Assembly: GCA_036380735.1 (NCBI GenBank)
Contig: DASVEE010000009.1
Span: 22,307 to 86,306, forward strand
DNA length: 64,000 nucleotides
Origin: DASVEE01 sp036380735
GTDB taxonomy: Bacteria > Acidobacteriota > Thermoanaerobaculia > Gp7-AA8
Direction: 5' to 3'
Shown: piece after piece, positions 25,629 to 32,789 of the stretch
Layout of the letters: each line of letters opens with the position of its first letter
Numbering within the stretch: position 1 is the first letter of the stretch
The notes under the pieces: generated by a model
What the model was told of the DNA's origin: nothing
What the model saw: the letters and a program-made list of their open reading frames with translations, nothing else
Databases searched by the model: none
Translations under genes and position numbers: made by a program

Positions 25629-26615
25629 CTAGATCCGGATCGAATGCCGCTGGTAGAAGTTGTAGTCGCCCAGCCGCGTGCGCAGCTTCTCCAGCACTTC
25701 GCCCGGCAGCCGTGATTCGGCGGCGGCGACGTTCATCTCCACCTGGTGCACCGAGCGCGCGCCGGGGATCGTCGTCGAGATCGAGCCGTTGGCCAGCACG
25801 AAGCGCAGCGCCCCCTCGGTCAGCGATTTCGCCGTGCCGCCGATGATCGACTTCACCTCGTCGACGCGCGGAATCACTTCCTCCAGCCGCTTCGGCGTCA
25901 GGAAGTTCTGGCGGACGTCGTCGGTGCCGAACGTGGTCGTCGTGCGGAACTTGCCCGTGAGCAGCCCCGACGCGAGCGGCACGCGCGCGATGATGCCGTA
26001 GCCTTTCTCTTTGGCCAGCGGAAACAGCTCCTTCGCCGGCGCCTGATTCAGGACGTTGTAGAGCACCTGCAGCGCGTAGCCCCACCCGTTGCGCACGACC
26101 TCCAGCCCTTCCTCCGGCGTGGTGACGGAGACGCCCCAGTAGCGGATCTTGCCGACTTCCTGCAGGCGGTCCATTGCCTCGTGGATGTCGTCGCGCGCCA
26201 CTTCCTCGAGCGAGGGGTTGTGCAGTTGATAGAGGTCGATGTAGTCCGTGCGCAGCCGTTTCAGCGAGCCGTCGACCGCGAGGAAGATGTGCTTCTTCGA
26301 GAAGTCCTTCTTCAGTTGCCCTTCGCTGTCGCGCACCACGCCGACCTTCGTGGCGATGACCACATCGCTGCGCTTCCGCGAAAGGACGATGCCGAGGAGC
26401 GACTCGCTGCGGCCGAAGCCATAGGAGTCGGCGGTGTCGAAGAAGGTGACGCCGAGCTCGCGCGCGCGCCGGATGGCGGCCAGCGAATCGTCGTCGCTCG
26501 TCCGTCCCCACCCGAACGGCGTCCCCGAAGCCTCGGACGGTCCGCCAATGGCCCAGGCCCCGAACCCGACCTCGCTCACCTTGATGTCAGTCTTGCCGAA
26601 CTCGCGATACTGCAT
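25629..26615 (-). CDS. Aldo/keto reductase
   Basis: This 328-residue NADPH-dependent oxidoreductase has a TIM barrel. The catalytic tetrad is visible: Asp and Tyr in FFDTADSYGFGRSESLLG (near 55-60), Lys in VIATKVG (near 88), and His in YIDLYQLHNPS (near 130). The C-terminal cofactor region SLTEGALRFVLANGSISTTIPGARS matches the family. The N-terminus MQYREFGKTDIKVSEVGFG is that of the AKR11/12-like 'YajO/Tas/IolS' group. These enzymes reduce aldehydes or ketones; the physiological substrate cannot be told from sequence. The gene converges with the amidohydrolase gene, with only 6 bases between stops. A long repeat-filled gap lies upstream, so it probably has its own promoter. Confidence 0.9.
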   Translation of the reverse strand: MQYREFGKTDIKVSEVGFGAWAIGGPSEASGTPFGWGRTSDDDSLAAIRRARELGVTFFDTADSYGFGRSESLLGIVLSRKRSDVVIATKVGVVRDSEGQLKKDFSKKHIFLAVDGSLKRLRTDYIDLYQLHNPSLEEVARDDIHEAMDRLQEVGKIRYWGVSVTTPEEGLEVVRNGWGYALQVLYNVLNQAPAKELFPLAKEKGYGIIARVPLASGLLTGKFRTTTTFGTDDVRQNFLTPKRLEEVIPRVDEVKSIIGGTAKSLTEGALRFVLANGSISTTIPGARSVHQVEMNVAAAESRLPGEVLEKLRTRLGDYNFYQRHSIRI

Positions 26616-26677
26616 GTCGCGGCGATTGTCGCATTAAGCGGACGCGGTCGCACCGGTCAGCGAAGCATCCAATGTGG

Positions 26678-26697
26678 CACAGACACTCTTGTCTGTG
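26678..26697. repeat. CAGAC palindrome, copy 1
   Basis: CACAGAC-ACTCTT-GTCTGTG is a perfect 7-bp inverted repeat with a 6-base loop. The core CAGACACTCTTGTCTGT recurs at 60881-60898, so this is a dispersed palindromic family. It is one of several structures packed into the gene-free stretch 26616-27211. Confidence 0.7.
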
Positions 26698-26704
26698 CGT
26701 TCCG

Positions 26705-26831
26705 GTGGTCCCCCAAGGGATGGGCGGGGGCCTGCTTTGTCGCCCCTCTCCCCGCAAAGGCCGGGGAGAGGCAACAAAGCAGCGGGCGGTCGCTCGTGGC
26801 GTCTCGTGAGTTAGCGCATATGGGGCGGCGC
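26705..26831. repeat. CTCTCCCC hairpin element, short copy
   Basis: The centre is CTCTCCCCGCAAAGGCC with GGGGAGAG, a strong hairpin flanked by CTTTGTCGCC and GGCAACAAAG. The outer right end reads GTGAGTTAGCGCATATGG. Its reverse complement is nearly identical over about 80 bp to the left arm at 38257-38338. It looks like the longer copy with its middle deleted. Confidence 0.8.
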
Positions 26832-26837
26832 CCCCAT

Positions 26838-26998
26838 GTGTCATCCCGAATCGCCCGTATGGGGGGCTGGGCGGGGGAGGGCGGTGAGGGATCCGTGTGG
26901 GGGAAGGTTGCTGCCCTGCCGCGCCGTGCTTCCCCCACACAGTTCCCTCACCCGCCTCCGCCACCCGAGCCCCCATACGGCGGATTCGGGATGACACA
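26838..26998. repeat. Long inverted repeat with TGTCATCCCGA ends
   Basis: Two arms of about 65-70 bp pair imperfectly: GTGTCATCCCGAATCGCC on the left and GGCGGATTCGGGATGACAC on the right. A short GC-rich loop lies at about 26909-26928. No coding capacity. It resembles mobile palindromic units of the REP/BIME type, but only one copy is in this window. Confidence 0.75.
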
Positions 26999-27095
26999 TT
27001 GATCGGCGCAGCGGGAAGTCACGTCCGCGGGTTTGTCCCATACCCGGGCTCACGCCCGGGGCCAAACAGCGCTGCCGCCCACCTGAAGCGGGCTC

Positions 27096-27151
27096 GGTTC
27101 GTCCCCTTCGTCCCATAGGTCCTATTCGTCCCATGGGTCCTATCGTCGCCC
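27096..27151. repeat. 9-bp-unit repeat, reverse half element
   Basis: Five reverse units (GTCCCCTTC to GTCCTATCG) end in TCCTATCGTCGCCC, the degenerate outer terminus. It directly abuts the terminator of the next minus-strand gene. Confidence 0.75.
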
Positions 27152-27153
27152 GC

Positions 27154-27203
27154 AAAAAAAATGGGGCCCCCCTTCCCCGCCCGCCACGAGGAAAGGGGGC
27201 CCC
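27154..27203 (-). terminator. Rho-independent terminator of the 178-residue protein gene
   Basis: On the minus strand GGGGCCCCCTTT pairs with AAGGGGGGCCCC and is followed by ATTTTTTTTGCG. This very stable stem begins 9 bases after the stop codon. Confidence 0.88.
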
Positions 27204-27211
27204 GGTCTACG

Positions 27212-27748
27212 CTACTTCTCCGCCGTCTTCTTCAGTTCTGCCGCTGCCGTCTTCCGCCGTCTGCGCGGAGCCAGCGAGCGTTTGATCTCGGTCACGTGCG
27301 GGCGCACCGCGTCGCCCGCATCCATGGTGACGTAGCCCTTCGCCATGCGATACAGCCCGCGAGCCGACTTGGAGGCCTTCAGCTTGCGGCGCAGGATCGC
27401 CAGGTCGATGCGACGGGCCAGCGCGCGCGCCTCGTCGCGCACGCCGCCGTAGGCCAGCTCGAAAGCGATGGCGTCGCGCAGCTCCACCACGTCGGCGACC
27501 GCCCCGCCGACGGCCGGTGCCGCCTCGACGAGCACCGCCGCATTCTCCAGGGTGGTCACCGACGTGCCGCGGGACAGCCGGATCTCCGCCATCGTGAGCG
27601 CCTTCGGGTTTGCCTCGTCCGGAAACTCCGCGGCCATGGCGCGAAGCCGCGCCATCCGCTCCTGCGCATCGGGGGTGTACTTGTTGGCCGGCTCACTGAC
27701 CGGCGTCGGGTTGGGGATCGGGTTGGAAACATCAGGGATAGTGGTCAT
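27212..27748 (-). CDS. Conserved-looking soluble protein, unknown
   Basis: I do not recognise this 178-residue protein. The N-terminal 35 residues are Pro/Asn-rich (SNPIPNPTPVSEPANKYTP). The rest is predicted helical, with MARLRAMAAEFPDEANPKAL, then TTLENAAVLVEAAPAVGGAV, and a basic Lys/Arg-rich tail (APRRRRKTAAAELKK) that could bind nucleic acid or the membrane surface. ATG 27748 has a good Shine-Dalgarno (AAGGAG) 10 bases upstream, and the gene ends in a strong intrinsic terminator, so it is a well-defined monocistronic unit. It diverges from the XRE regulator gene across a 184-bp region that may hold shared operators. Regulation by that neighbour is plausible but unproven. Confidence 0.7.
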   Translation of the reverse strand: MTTIPDVSNPIPNPTPVSEPANKYTPDAQERMARLRAMAAEFPDEANPKALTMAEIRLSRGTSVTTLENAAVLVEAAPAVGGAVADVVELRDAIAFELAYGGVRDEARALARRIDLAILRRKLKASKSARGLYRMAKGYVTMDAGDAVRPHVTEIKRSLAPRRRRKTAAAELKKTAEK

Positions 27749-27894
27749 AGCTCTTTTCTCCTTTTCTGTCGTCGATGGGTGGTGAGAGAGGGGGATTGAC
27801 TGGGTTTCCGTTCATCATTCCGTGGACTGTCGTTGCAACATTTCTCGGCACTATTGCCGTGCTAGCAGAACAAATATAGGTCTGGACGATAAAC

Positions 27895-27923
27895 TTGTCA
27901 ACAGGAAAGTTTCGAGCTACATT
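27895..27923 (+). promoter_or_regulatory. Sigma-70-type promoter of the XRE gene
   Basis: TTGTCA (27895-27900), a 17-bp spacer and TACATT (27918-27923) make a near-consensus promoter. The ATG lies only 9 bases after the -10 box, so the mRNA should be almost leaderless. The surrounding AT-rich stretch is unusual for this GC-rich window. Confidence 0.7.
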
Positions 27924-27932
27924 TATCGGACT

Positions 27933-28409
27933 ATGGTGAACTTCATTCACGAAGAGTTGCGCAGAGCGCGAGAGAAGGCCGGCTTGAGCCAGCAGGCGCT
28001 GGCCGACCTGGCCGGGATCCAGCGGAATCAGGTGGTGCGGGCGGAGCGGGGGGACAACATCACCCTCGACACGCTGCGGAAGCTCGCCGCGCACCTGCCG
28101 GTGACGGAGCTGACCCTGCTCGACACCACCGGCCTGCGCGTCGACATCATTGCCGACCCGGAGAAGCTGTTCTTCGCCGCCATGGAGAACGTGCTCCGCC
28201 TGACGGACGCCCTGTCGGCCGCCGTCGAGCTGGCCATGGAGGCGCGCAGCGCGGTGGAGGTCGCGCGCCGCATCGCGCCCCCGCTGCCGCTGCCGGAGGG
28301 GCATGAGCCCGCGGCCGCCGAGCTCGACCCGGGCCTCCTCCTCCGCCATCTCGGCCGCATCGCCGAGGAGATCCGGAACCTCGGCGGTGATGCCCCGCCC
28401 GAGCGGTAA
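27933..28409 (+). CDS. XRE-family transcriptional regulator
   Basis: This is a 158-residue Cro/C1-type regulator. The helix-turn-helix is at residues 10-62: LRRAREKAGLSQQALADLAG, then IQRNQVVRAERGDNITLDTL, the standard HTH_3 fold. Residues 63-158 form a helical C-terminal part (FFAAMENVLRLTDALSAAVELA) of a kind used for dimerisation or ligand sensing, without a known motif. ATG 27933 is chosen because a promoter -10 box ends 9 bases before it; the frame extends upstream to 27822, but that part overlaps the promoter. It is immediately followed by the 21-bp repeat array, whose units contain small dyads. An operator function of that array for this protein is a hypothesis. Confidence 0.82.
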   Translation: MVNFIHEELRRAREKAGLSQQALADLAGIQRNQVVRAERGDNITLDTLRKLAAHLPVTELTLLDTTGLRVDIIADPEKLFFAAMENVLRLTDALSAAVELAMEARSAVEVARRIAPPLPLPEGHEPAAAELDPGLLLRHLGRIAEEIRNLGGDAPPER

Positions 28410-28449
28410 CTCGCGGCACGTCAGCGTTTAGAAATGCGGCTTGGCGGCG

Positions 28450-28995
28450 GAGCCACACGCGCTGCCGGCCGCAGACCGCGCGCTTCCGAGGGAAGAACGC
28501 ACCCTGCAGCCGAAAGAAAAATCGCTGACAGACGAAGAAAAATCGCTGCCATCGGAACTTTTCACGCTGCCAGCCGAAGAAAAAAAAGTTCCGATGGAAC
28601 TTTTCACGCTTCCATCGCAAGCGTGCACGCTTGCTTTGGCAAGTTGAAAGCTGTCAAAGCAAGTTTGAAAAGTTCCGTTGGAACTTTGCAAGGTTCCATT
28701 GCAAGCGTGAAAAGTTCCGCGGCAAGCGTGCAAGCTTCCGCTGGCAGCGTGAAAAGTTCCGTTGCAAGCGTGCAAGCTTCACTTGGCAGCGTGAAAGGTT
28801 GCCCGGTAAGCGATCACGCTTCACTTGGCAGCGTGAACGCTTCACCTGGCAGCGCGCAAACTTCATTTGCAAGCGATCACCCTTCATCGGCAACCGATCT
28901 TGCTTCCGCTGGCAGCGTGAAAGCAGCCCGCGCAAGCCATCGCGCTTCCGTCGCCAGCGATCGCGCTTCCTGCTGTAGCGCATCCGCCACCCTCG
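28450..28995. repeat. 26 tandem degenerate 21-bp units
   Basis: The stretch from 28410 to 29023 is filled by 26 successive units of exactly 21 bp with no insertion or deletion, though the units have diverged. A typical unit is CAAGCGTGCAAGCTTCCGYT plus one base. Many contain a dyad (AAGCGTGCACGCTT; a perfect 18-bp palindrome at 28617-28634), and some neighbouring units pair as AAAAGTTCC-GAT-GGAACTTTT (28584-28604). Because 21 is a multiple of three, open frames of seven-residue repeats appear on both strands (for example SVASVQASLGSVKG, or KFRWQRE-like). I see no frame with a convincing start, Shine-Dalgarno and stop, so I annotate DNA repeats rather than a gene. Confidence 0.85.
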
Positions 28996-29009
28996 GCACG
29001 CGCCCGTCC

Positions 29010-29037
29010 TCAATCCTCAATCCTCAATCCTCAATCC
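29010..29037. repeat. Four tandem TCAATCC units
   Basis: A perfect 7-bp tandem repeat provides the stop codon and last codons (IED) of the minus-strand helix-turn-helix gene. Length variation here would alter that protein's C-terminus. Confidence 0.8.
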
Positions 29038-29503
29038 GGTTCTCGCTTTCGGGCCACGCCAGCGCCCCGGCGAACCCCGGCACCGCCGCCGCGAGCTCCT
29101 CCGCGTGTGCGCAGGCCACATCCTCCAGCTCGCGCGAGAGGACGTCGTCGACCGAGGTCCCCCGCTGCGCGGCGAGATGGCGCAGCATGTCGCTCTGATA
29201 GCGGGGAAGCCGGGTGCGCACCTCCACCTGCCGCACCGCCTCCGGCAGCACCGCCGCCGCCTCGCCGCCGAGCGCCTCCTCGACCGCGGCCAGCCCCCAC
29301 ACCCGCACCGCCGCCGCCACCAGCTCCCCCCGCCCCACCCGCTGCCCCCCGGCACCCGAACCCGCTACAATCGCCCCCATCTCCACCTCCCCCTCCAGCT
29401 CCCCCGGCGACACGCCCAGCTCCGCGGCCGCCGCCTTGAGAGAGAAGGAGGAACGGTCCGAGAGAAAGATCCGCCGAATGCGGTTGCGGGTGGTTTGGTC
29501 CAT
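29024..29503 (-). CDS. Helix-turn-helix protein, possibly antitoxin-like
   Basis: This 159-residue protein of unknown family begins MDQTTRNRIRRIFLSDRSSF, then SLKAAAAELGVSPGELEGEV, which reads as a MerR/excisionase-like helix-turn-helix (residues 20-40). The second half, LPRYQSDMLRHLAAQRGTSV followed by DDVLSRELEDVACAH, resembles a ribbon-helix-helix or CopG-like segment that binds DNA as a dimer. The middle is Gly/Ala-rich. The last codons and stop come from a TCAATCC tandem repeat, suggesting the original C-terminus was replaced. It diverges from the small XRE gene at 29571, so the 67-bp gap likely carries both promoters. No toxin-like partner is adjacent, so the antitoxin idea is weak. Confidence 0.6.
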   Translation of the reverse strand: MDQTTRNRIRRIFLSDRSSFSLKAAAAELGVSPGELEGEVEMGAIVAGSGAGGQRVGRGELVAAAVRVWGLAAVEEALGGEAAAVLPEAVRQVEVRTRLPRYQSDMLRHLAAQRGTSVDDVLSRELEDVACAHAEELAAAVPGFAGALAWPESENRIED

Positions 29504-29570
29504 GAGCGTCTCCGATCAATTACCCATATAAGATGAATCACTCACGCCGTTTTGTCAAGAGGAGCCGCCA

Positions 29571-29834
29571 TTGACGGAAGAGACTCGCGCCGAAGGCGAG
29601 ATCTTCGGTCCGCACCTCCGCGCCCTCCGGATCGAACGCGGCCTGACCCAGACCGAGCTGGCCGAACGGTCGCGATCAAACCTTCAGTTCATCAGCAAAT
29701 TAGAGCGAGGGGTGACGTCGCCAACGCTGGGGATGCTGCTGCGTCTGGCGGAGGCGCTGGAGTGCCGGCTGTACGACCTGGTCGAGGTCTTCGACCGCGG
29801 GCCGCGGGTGTCGCCGAAGTCGCGGAAGGACTAG
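29571..29834 (+). CDS. Small XRE-family regulator
   Basis: This 87-residue protein is almost entirely a Cro/C1-type helix-turn-helix: LRALRIERGLTQTELAERSR, then LQFISKLERGVTSPTLGMLL and RLAEALECRLYDLVEVFD. The recognition helix is QFISKLERG. The start is a TTG, fixed by a strong Shine-Dalgarno AAGAGGAG six bases upstream; no in-frame ATG is better placed. With no extra domain it is probably a simple dimeric repressor, of the kind that controls restriction-modification, toxin-antitoxin or prophage genes. It lies at the left edge of the lower-GC DUF262/nucleotidyltransferase region. That makes it a candidate controller of the island, though more than 2 kb separate it from the promoter found there. 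Confidence 0.82.
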   Translation: MTEETRAEGEIFGPHLRALRIERGLTQTELAERSRSNLQFISKLERGVTSPTLGMLLRLAEALECRLYDLVEVFDRGPRVSPKSRKD

Positions 29835-29982
29835 GCGGCTAACGTTCTTCGCCGATCGCGCATCCGGGGCTCTTGAATCAGGTGGAGGGCGCCGTCCACG
29901 CAGACCCTCGCTACTGCTGTCGGAGTAGCTCGATGCGGTGAGCTGTATGAGCTTCGACAATCCGTTTGGGGAGTTTGGATTG

Positions 29983-30016
29983 CGGCAACGACGCTTCTCC
30001 ATCGGCCGTTTTCGAC
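29983..30016 (-). repeat. MKRRCR dispersed repeat, short inverted copy
   Basis: The core CGGCAACGACGCTTC is an inverted copy of the sequence at 30075-30110, so the two form a large imperfect hairpin. In one frame both read RKRP..KRRCRNP. The gene-free stretch 29835-30277 otherwise holds only short frames (such as 29911-30117, minus) that look like remnants. Confidence 0.65.
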
Positions 30017-30074
30017 AGCCGCAGCGTCGAGGTGCGGCCCGTGGTGCGCCAGAAGAGTGGCAGCTCACGATAGC

Positions 30075-30163
30075 GTGAGAAAAAGGCCGCTAATGAAGCG
30101 TCGATGCCGTAATCCAAAATCGTCCTCGTTAGACGATGCGCCTACTCCGAGGGAACTCCTGCG
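30075..30163 (+). repeat. MKRRCR dispersed repeat, copy A
   Basis: About 88 bp align at roughly 75-80% identity with 32790-32880 (shared blocks ATGAAGCGTCG, GACGATGC, GGGAACTCC). Copies A and B lie in the same orientation on either side of the DUF262/nucleotidyltransferase/membrane-protein block. Confidence 0.7.
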
Positions 30164-30277
30164 TCCGACAGTCACGATCGTCTGTCCTCTACGTAGGTCC
30201 GCCGTAGGAGCAGCGGCGACGTTGCATCGTCACATGTCGTTCCCGAAGCTGGCGGCATGATGAAATTGGGCGCAGCC

Positions 30278-31318
30278 TCATCGGCTCGTATAGAACGGGG
30301 TCAGCAGATCCGTCAGTATCTCGTGCCGCGTTTGCCGCCGATCTTTGTCAGACGCTGCCTTCTCCACTGCAGTGGCGTACTTGCGGACATTCGCAGGTAC
30401 GCGCCCAGTGCTCTCCTTCGAAAGCCGACGAGTAACCGCTTCATCAAACCGCTGAAGGGCGGTCGTTGCAGCTCGTCTACGGTTTTGACGCAGATGGCCA
30501 GCCTGATTTAAATGATCCACAGCAAGAAAAAGCGAATAGTAGTCGCTCTTGCCACGGAAGCGGGTTTCCATAATATTGGGCAACAAGTCAGCAGTGGTTA
30601 CACGTGCGCCCTCGAATCGTTTGAGCCAGTGCTGTTTCTCCGGAAATGATGATTCAAACTTCTGAAAGGCGATGTCCAACGTGCTTTTTTTGTTCTGAGG
30701 GCCCCACATAATTCCAACCAGGAGCTCCGACATGTACTCAATGTCCACCATTCGGCGAATTTCTGTGGTTGTTACAATCCGATGTTCGGCCCAAAATGAC
30801 TCGTTCGCCAAGTCAGTAACGATCTGAATGAACTCGCCTTTAAACCGCGCGTTTCGGATCTCCTGCGCATTAAGGACCACAGTATTCTGATTCAACCGCT
30901 GAAACAGGTCGCGCAGGTCAGCGTCGGTCGCGTCGACTACTTCCCGCACAACAATTCGATAATTCCAATACTCGCGCCGCTCGTCACCTGTGAGATCATC
31001 CCACGACTGACCTCCGCGACCTGAGCTGTACATATCCATGAGCTCAATCCCACCACGCGGAAAGTCCAAGAGAGCGCGAATTCGCTGCTGGCCGTCAACA
31101 AGCGACCAAGACGTACCGCCCTCTTCGTCTGTTTCTTTCTGGATGTAGATCTCGGGAATCGGAAGGTTCCGGAGAATCGTGTCAATAAGATACGCGCGGT
31201 GTTTATCAAGCCACACGGGATTTCGTTGGAACGGAGGCTTGAACAGGAGTCGCTGCTCCTTCAAGCGGTCGTTAAACCAACTAATGGTCTGCGTTGTTTG
31301 CTCGACTCTGATTGCCAT
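30278..31318 (-). CDS. DUF262-domain protein (ParB/Srx-like nuclease fold)
   Basis: This 346-residue protein carries an N-terminal DUF262 domain. FKPPFQRNPVWLDKHRAYLI gives the conserved 'PPxQR..VW' segment near residues 27-36, and SLVDGQQRIRAL near 72-83 is the diagnostic DGQQR motif linked to ParB/sulfiredoxin-like NTP hydrolysis. In GmrSD-type enzymes DUF262 is joined to an HNH DUF1524 nuclease; here the C-terminal half is helical with no HNH motif. Start ATG 31318 overlaps the upstream stop by one base (TAATG), so translation is coupled to the nucleotidyltransferase-like gene. Base composition is visibly less GC-rich than neighbours, suggesting recent acquisition. The family and context suggest an anti-phage or DNA-modification-sensing role, which is inference. 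Confidence 0.82.
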   Translation of the reverse strand: MAIRVEQTTQTISWFNDRLKEQRLLFKPPFQRNPVWLDKHRAYLIDTILRNLPIPEIYIQKETDEEGGTSWSLVDGQQRIRALLDFPRGGIELMDMYSSGRGGQSWDDLTGDERREYWNYRIVVREVVDATDADLRDLFQRLNQNTVVLNAQEIRNARFKGEFIQIVTDLANESFWAEHRIVTTTEIRRMVDIEYMSELLVGIMWGPQNKKSTLDIAFQKFESSFPEKQHWLKRFEGARVTTADLLPNIMETRFRGKSDYYSLFLAVDHLNQAGHLRQNRRRAATTALQRFDEAVTRRLSKESTGRVPANVRKYATAVEKAASDKDRRQTRHEILTDLLTPFYTSR

Positions 31319-31932
31319 TACTCGCTCTCCGCGAAGCTTACCATTCGTTTGATATCCGATTGCACGCGCGAGACGTGATCGCTGTAGAGTACTCGTGCGT
31401 GCAACTCCGATTTGAACAGCCACGCCTTTACTTCATGACGTCTCGCTACCTGCGACTCGAATCGAGACGCCAGCTTGGGAAACCAGTCGCTAGCCAGCTT
31501 AGTCGTGAGCGGCAAGTGATCAGGCCGCAAGAACCCGAGGAAGAAGTTCTCCTTCACCTTTTTCAGGCGCCGCCGCTCCTCTTCGCTCGCCAAAGCGATA
31601 TCTGCTGCCTTTTCAATCAGTTCCGTCCATGCCTCGTCAAAAGTAGCCGATGACACGATGACTACATCTAGGTCGCTTGCAGCGCCAAAAGCGCTGAGGA
31701 GATGATGTGGATTGAGGCTAAAGCCTAGTCGGCCGGACCCAACCAAGGTGATCTCAGCGGCATCGACCGACAGGCGATGGGCAAGTTCTCCCCGGAAGTC
31801 GTCGTATTCCGCCGGTGACGCGCGGAACGCCCATGGCGAGCAGCCGAAGAGGTGACGGTCGATGAACTCGCGCGCGGCAAGCGATGCTGCGTCACGAATA
31901 CGCTCGAGCACTTCAGGATGCCGCTGCCCCAT
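31318..31932 (-). CDS. Nucleotidyltransferase-fold protein paired with DUF262
   Basis: This 204-residue protein shows a minimal Pol-beta-like nucleotidyltransferase core: ITLVGSGRLGFSLNP (Gly-Ser at 65-66) followed by AASDLDVVIV with the DxD metal pair (Asp87, Asp89). Flanking helices FIDRHLFGCSPWAFRASPAEY and HEVKAWLFKSELHARVLY have no assignment. Such folds add nucleotides to proteins, RNA or small molecules (toxin MNTs, CD-NTases). The third acidic residue cannot be fixed by eye. ATG 31932 is preferred over GTG 31944, which would sit against the promoter -10 box. It forms a coupled pair with the DUF262 gene (TAATG). An AMPylating toxin or signal synthase feeding the DUF262 effector are both possible. 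Confidence 0.65.
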   Translation of the reverse strand: MGQRHPEVLERIRDAASLAAREFIDRHLFGCSPWAFRASPAEYDDFRGELAHRLSVDAAEITLVGSGRLGFSLNPHHLLSAFGAASDLDVVIVSSATFDEAWTELIEKAADIALASEEERRRLKKVKENFFLGFLRPDHLPLTTKLASDWFPKLASRFESQVARRHEVKAWLFKSELHARVLYSDHVSRVQSDIKRMVSFAESE

Positions 31933-31944
31933 CGCGACGCCCAC

Positions 31945-31973
31945 AGTATCCGAAGTGGCTGCCGGGCCGTCAA
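31945..31973 (-). promoter_or_regulatory. Promoter of the nucleotidyltransferase/DUF262 pair
   Basis: On the minus strand TTGACG, a 17-bp spacer and GATACT precede ATG 31932 by 12 bases. Predicted transcription starts only about five bases before the ATG. Confidence 0.65.
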
Positions 31974-32089
31974 CGGTCCGCGTCAGTCTGACGCATCTTC
32001 CAAGCGCCCCCCTCCTATCAGTGTGGATTCGCTACAGTTCAAACGAAGGAAGGGAGCACGATCTACCGAAGTACAGCACGATCGCCCGC

Positions 32090-32617
32090 TTACCCTGGGC
32101 CGTCCGGCTGGCATATCGCGCAGCCGGTCCGGGAAGTTACCACTTCCGAGACCTTCCTACGCACGCCGTGGACGGGAACGTTGTTGCACCCTGGGCGGTG
32201 GTAAACGCCGGACTGCTCATCGAGAACTACGATACGGTCGGGATGCTCCCGCATCTTCTGTGGCTCGCTGGACGTCGGTAACGACGACCCGGGGATGCGC
32301 GCCGAATCAACCAGTACGGTTTTGCCGAGCAACGCGGCACCCGTCAGCGGCTCCGGCTCAACGAGCGAACGCCGTCTCCGCAGCACTACTTCGCGTGCCT
32401 TGTCAGTGGAGACGATCACCCACCCCTCTTCCTTGATCGTGCGCAGGTATGACTCGAACTTCTTCTCTGGAATCGGCAGAACGGTGTAGTCGTACCTGGG
32501 CGGCAGGTAGCCAAGCGTGAAGAGAATGGCGAAACCGAGCATAGCGACACCACCAGCTACCAAGAACGATATTCGTGCTCTGCTCAAACTACGACCACGC
32601 CGTTCTCGTTCGACCAT
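32090..32617 (-). CDS. Single-span membrane protein with C-terminal Cys/His cluster
   Basis: This 175-residue protein has a basic N-terminus (MVERERRGRSLSRAR) and one membrane helix, ISFLVAGGVAMLGFAILFTL (about 16-35). An outer region of about 135 residues follows: LPIPEKKFESYLRTIKEEGW, then VSTDKAREVVLRRR. It ends in VYHRPGCNNVPVHGVRRKVS and TSRTGCAICQPDG. The spacing H-x3-C...C-x2-C is like the small metal-binding module seen in Ada-type and competence-nuclease-associated tails, so it may bind zinc or capture DNA. I cannot name the family. It lies between the DUF262 pair and repeat copy B on the same strand, so it may belong to the same acquired block. Confidence 0.6.
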   Translation of the reverse strand: MVERERRGRSLSRARISFLVAGGVAMLGFAILFTLGYLPPRYDYTVLPIPEKKFESYLRTIKEEGWVIVSTDKAREVVLRRRRSLVEPEPLTGAALLGKTVLVDSARIPGSSLPTSSEPQKMREHPDRIVVLDEQSGVYHRPGCNNVPVHGVRRKVSEVVTSRTGCAICQPDGPG

Positions 32618-32789
32618 TTCGCACCTTCGCCCGCTATTCGTGAATAATCATCCCACGCAAGAAGTCACGATATCGCCCAGTAGTCTGCGGCAAATGTGCG
32701 GCGACGATAGAATCCCGAAGGCGCTGCCGACAATGCGCCCATCGCGGAGAGGTTCATCTCGCTCGTCGATGCGGGGGCGCAGCGCCACT

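Noticed and set aside
28450..28995. Possible CRISPR array
   Set aside because: Units are contiguous 21-mers without constant repeats separated by unique spacers, and there are no cas genes.
28434..29198. A 254-codon frame of Ser/Val/Ala heptads through the 21-bp array
   Set aside because: Open frames exist on both strands because the period is a multiple of three. There is no clear ribosome site, and the frame runs on into the antisense of the helix-turn-helix gene. It is kept as a repeat feature and discussed as a finding.
29911..30117. A 68-codon minus-strand frame in the gap before the DUF262 gene
   Set aside because: It overlaps the dispersed KRRCR repeat in inverted copies, has no ribosome site and no recognisable fold. 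It is probably a remnant.
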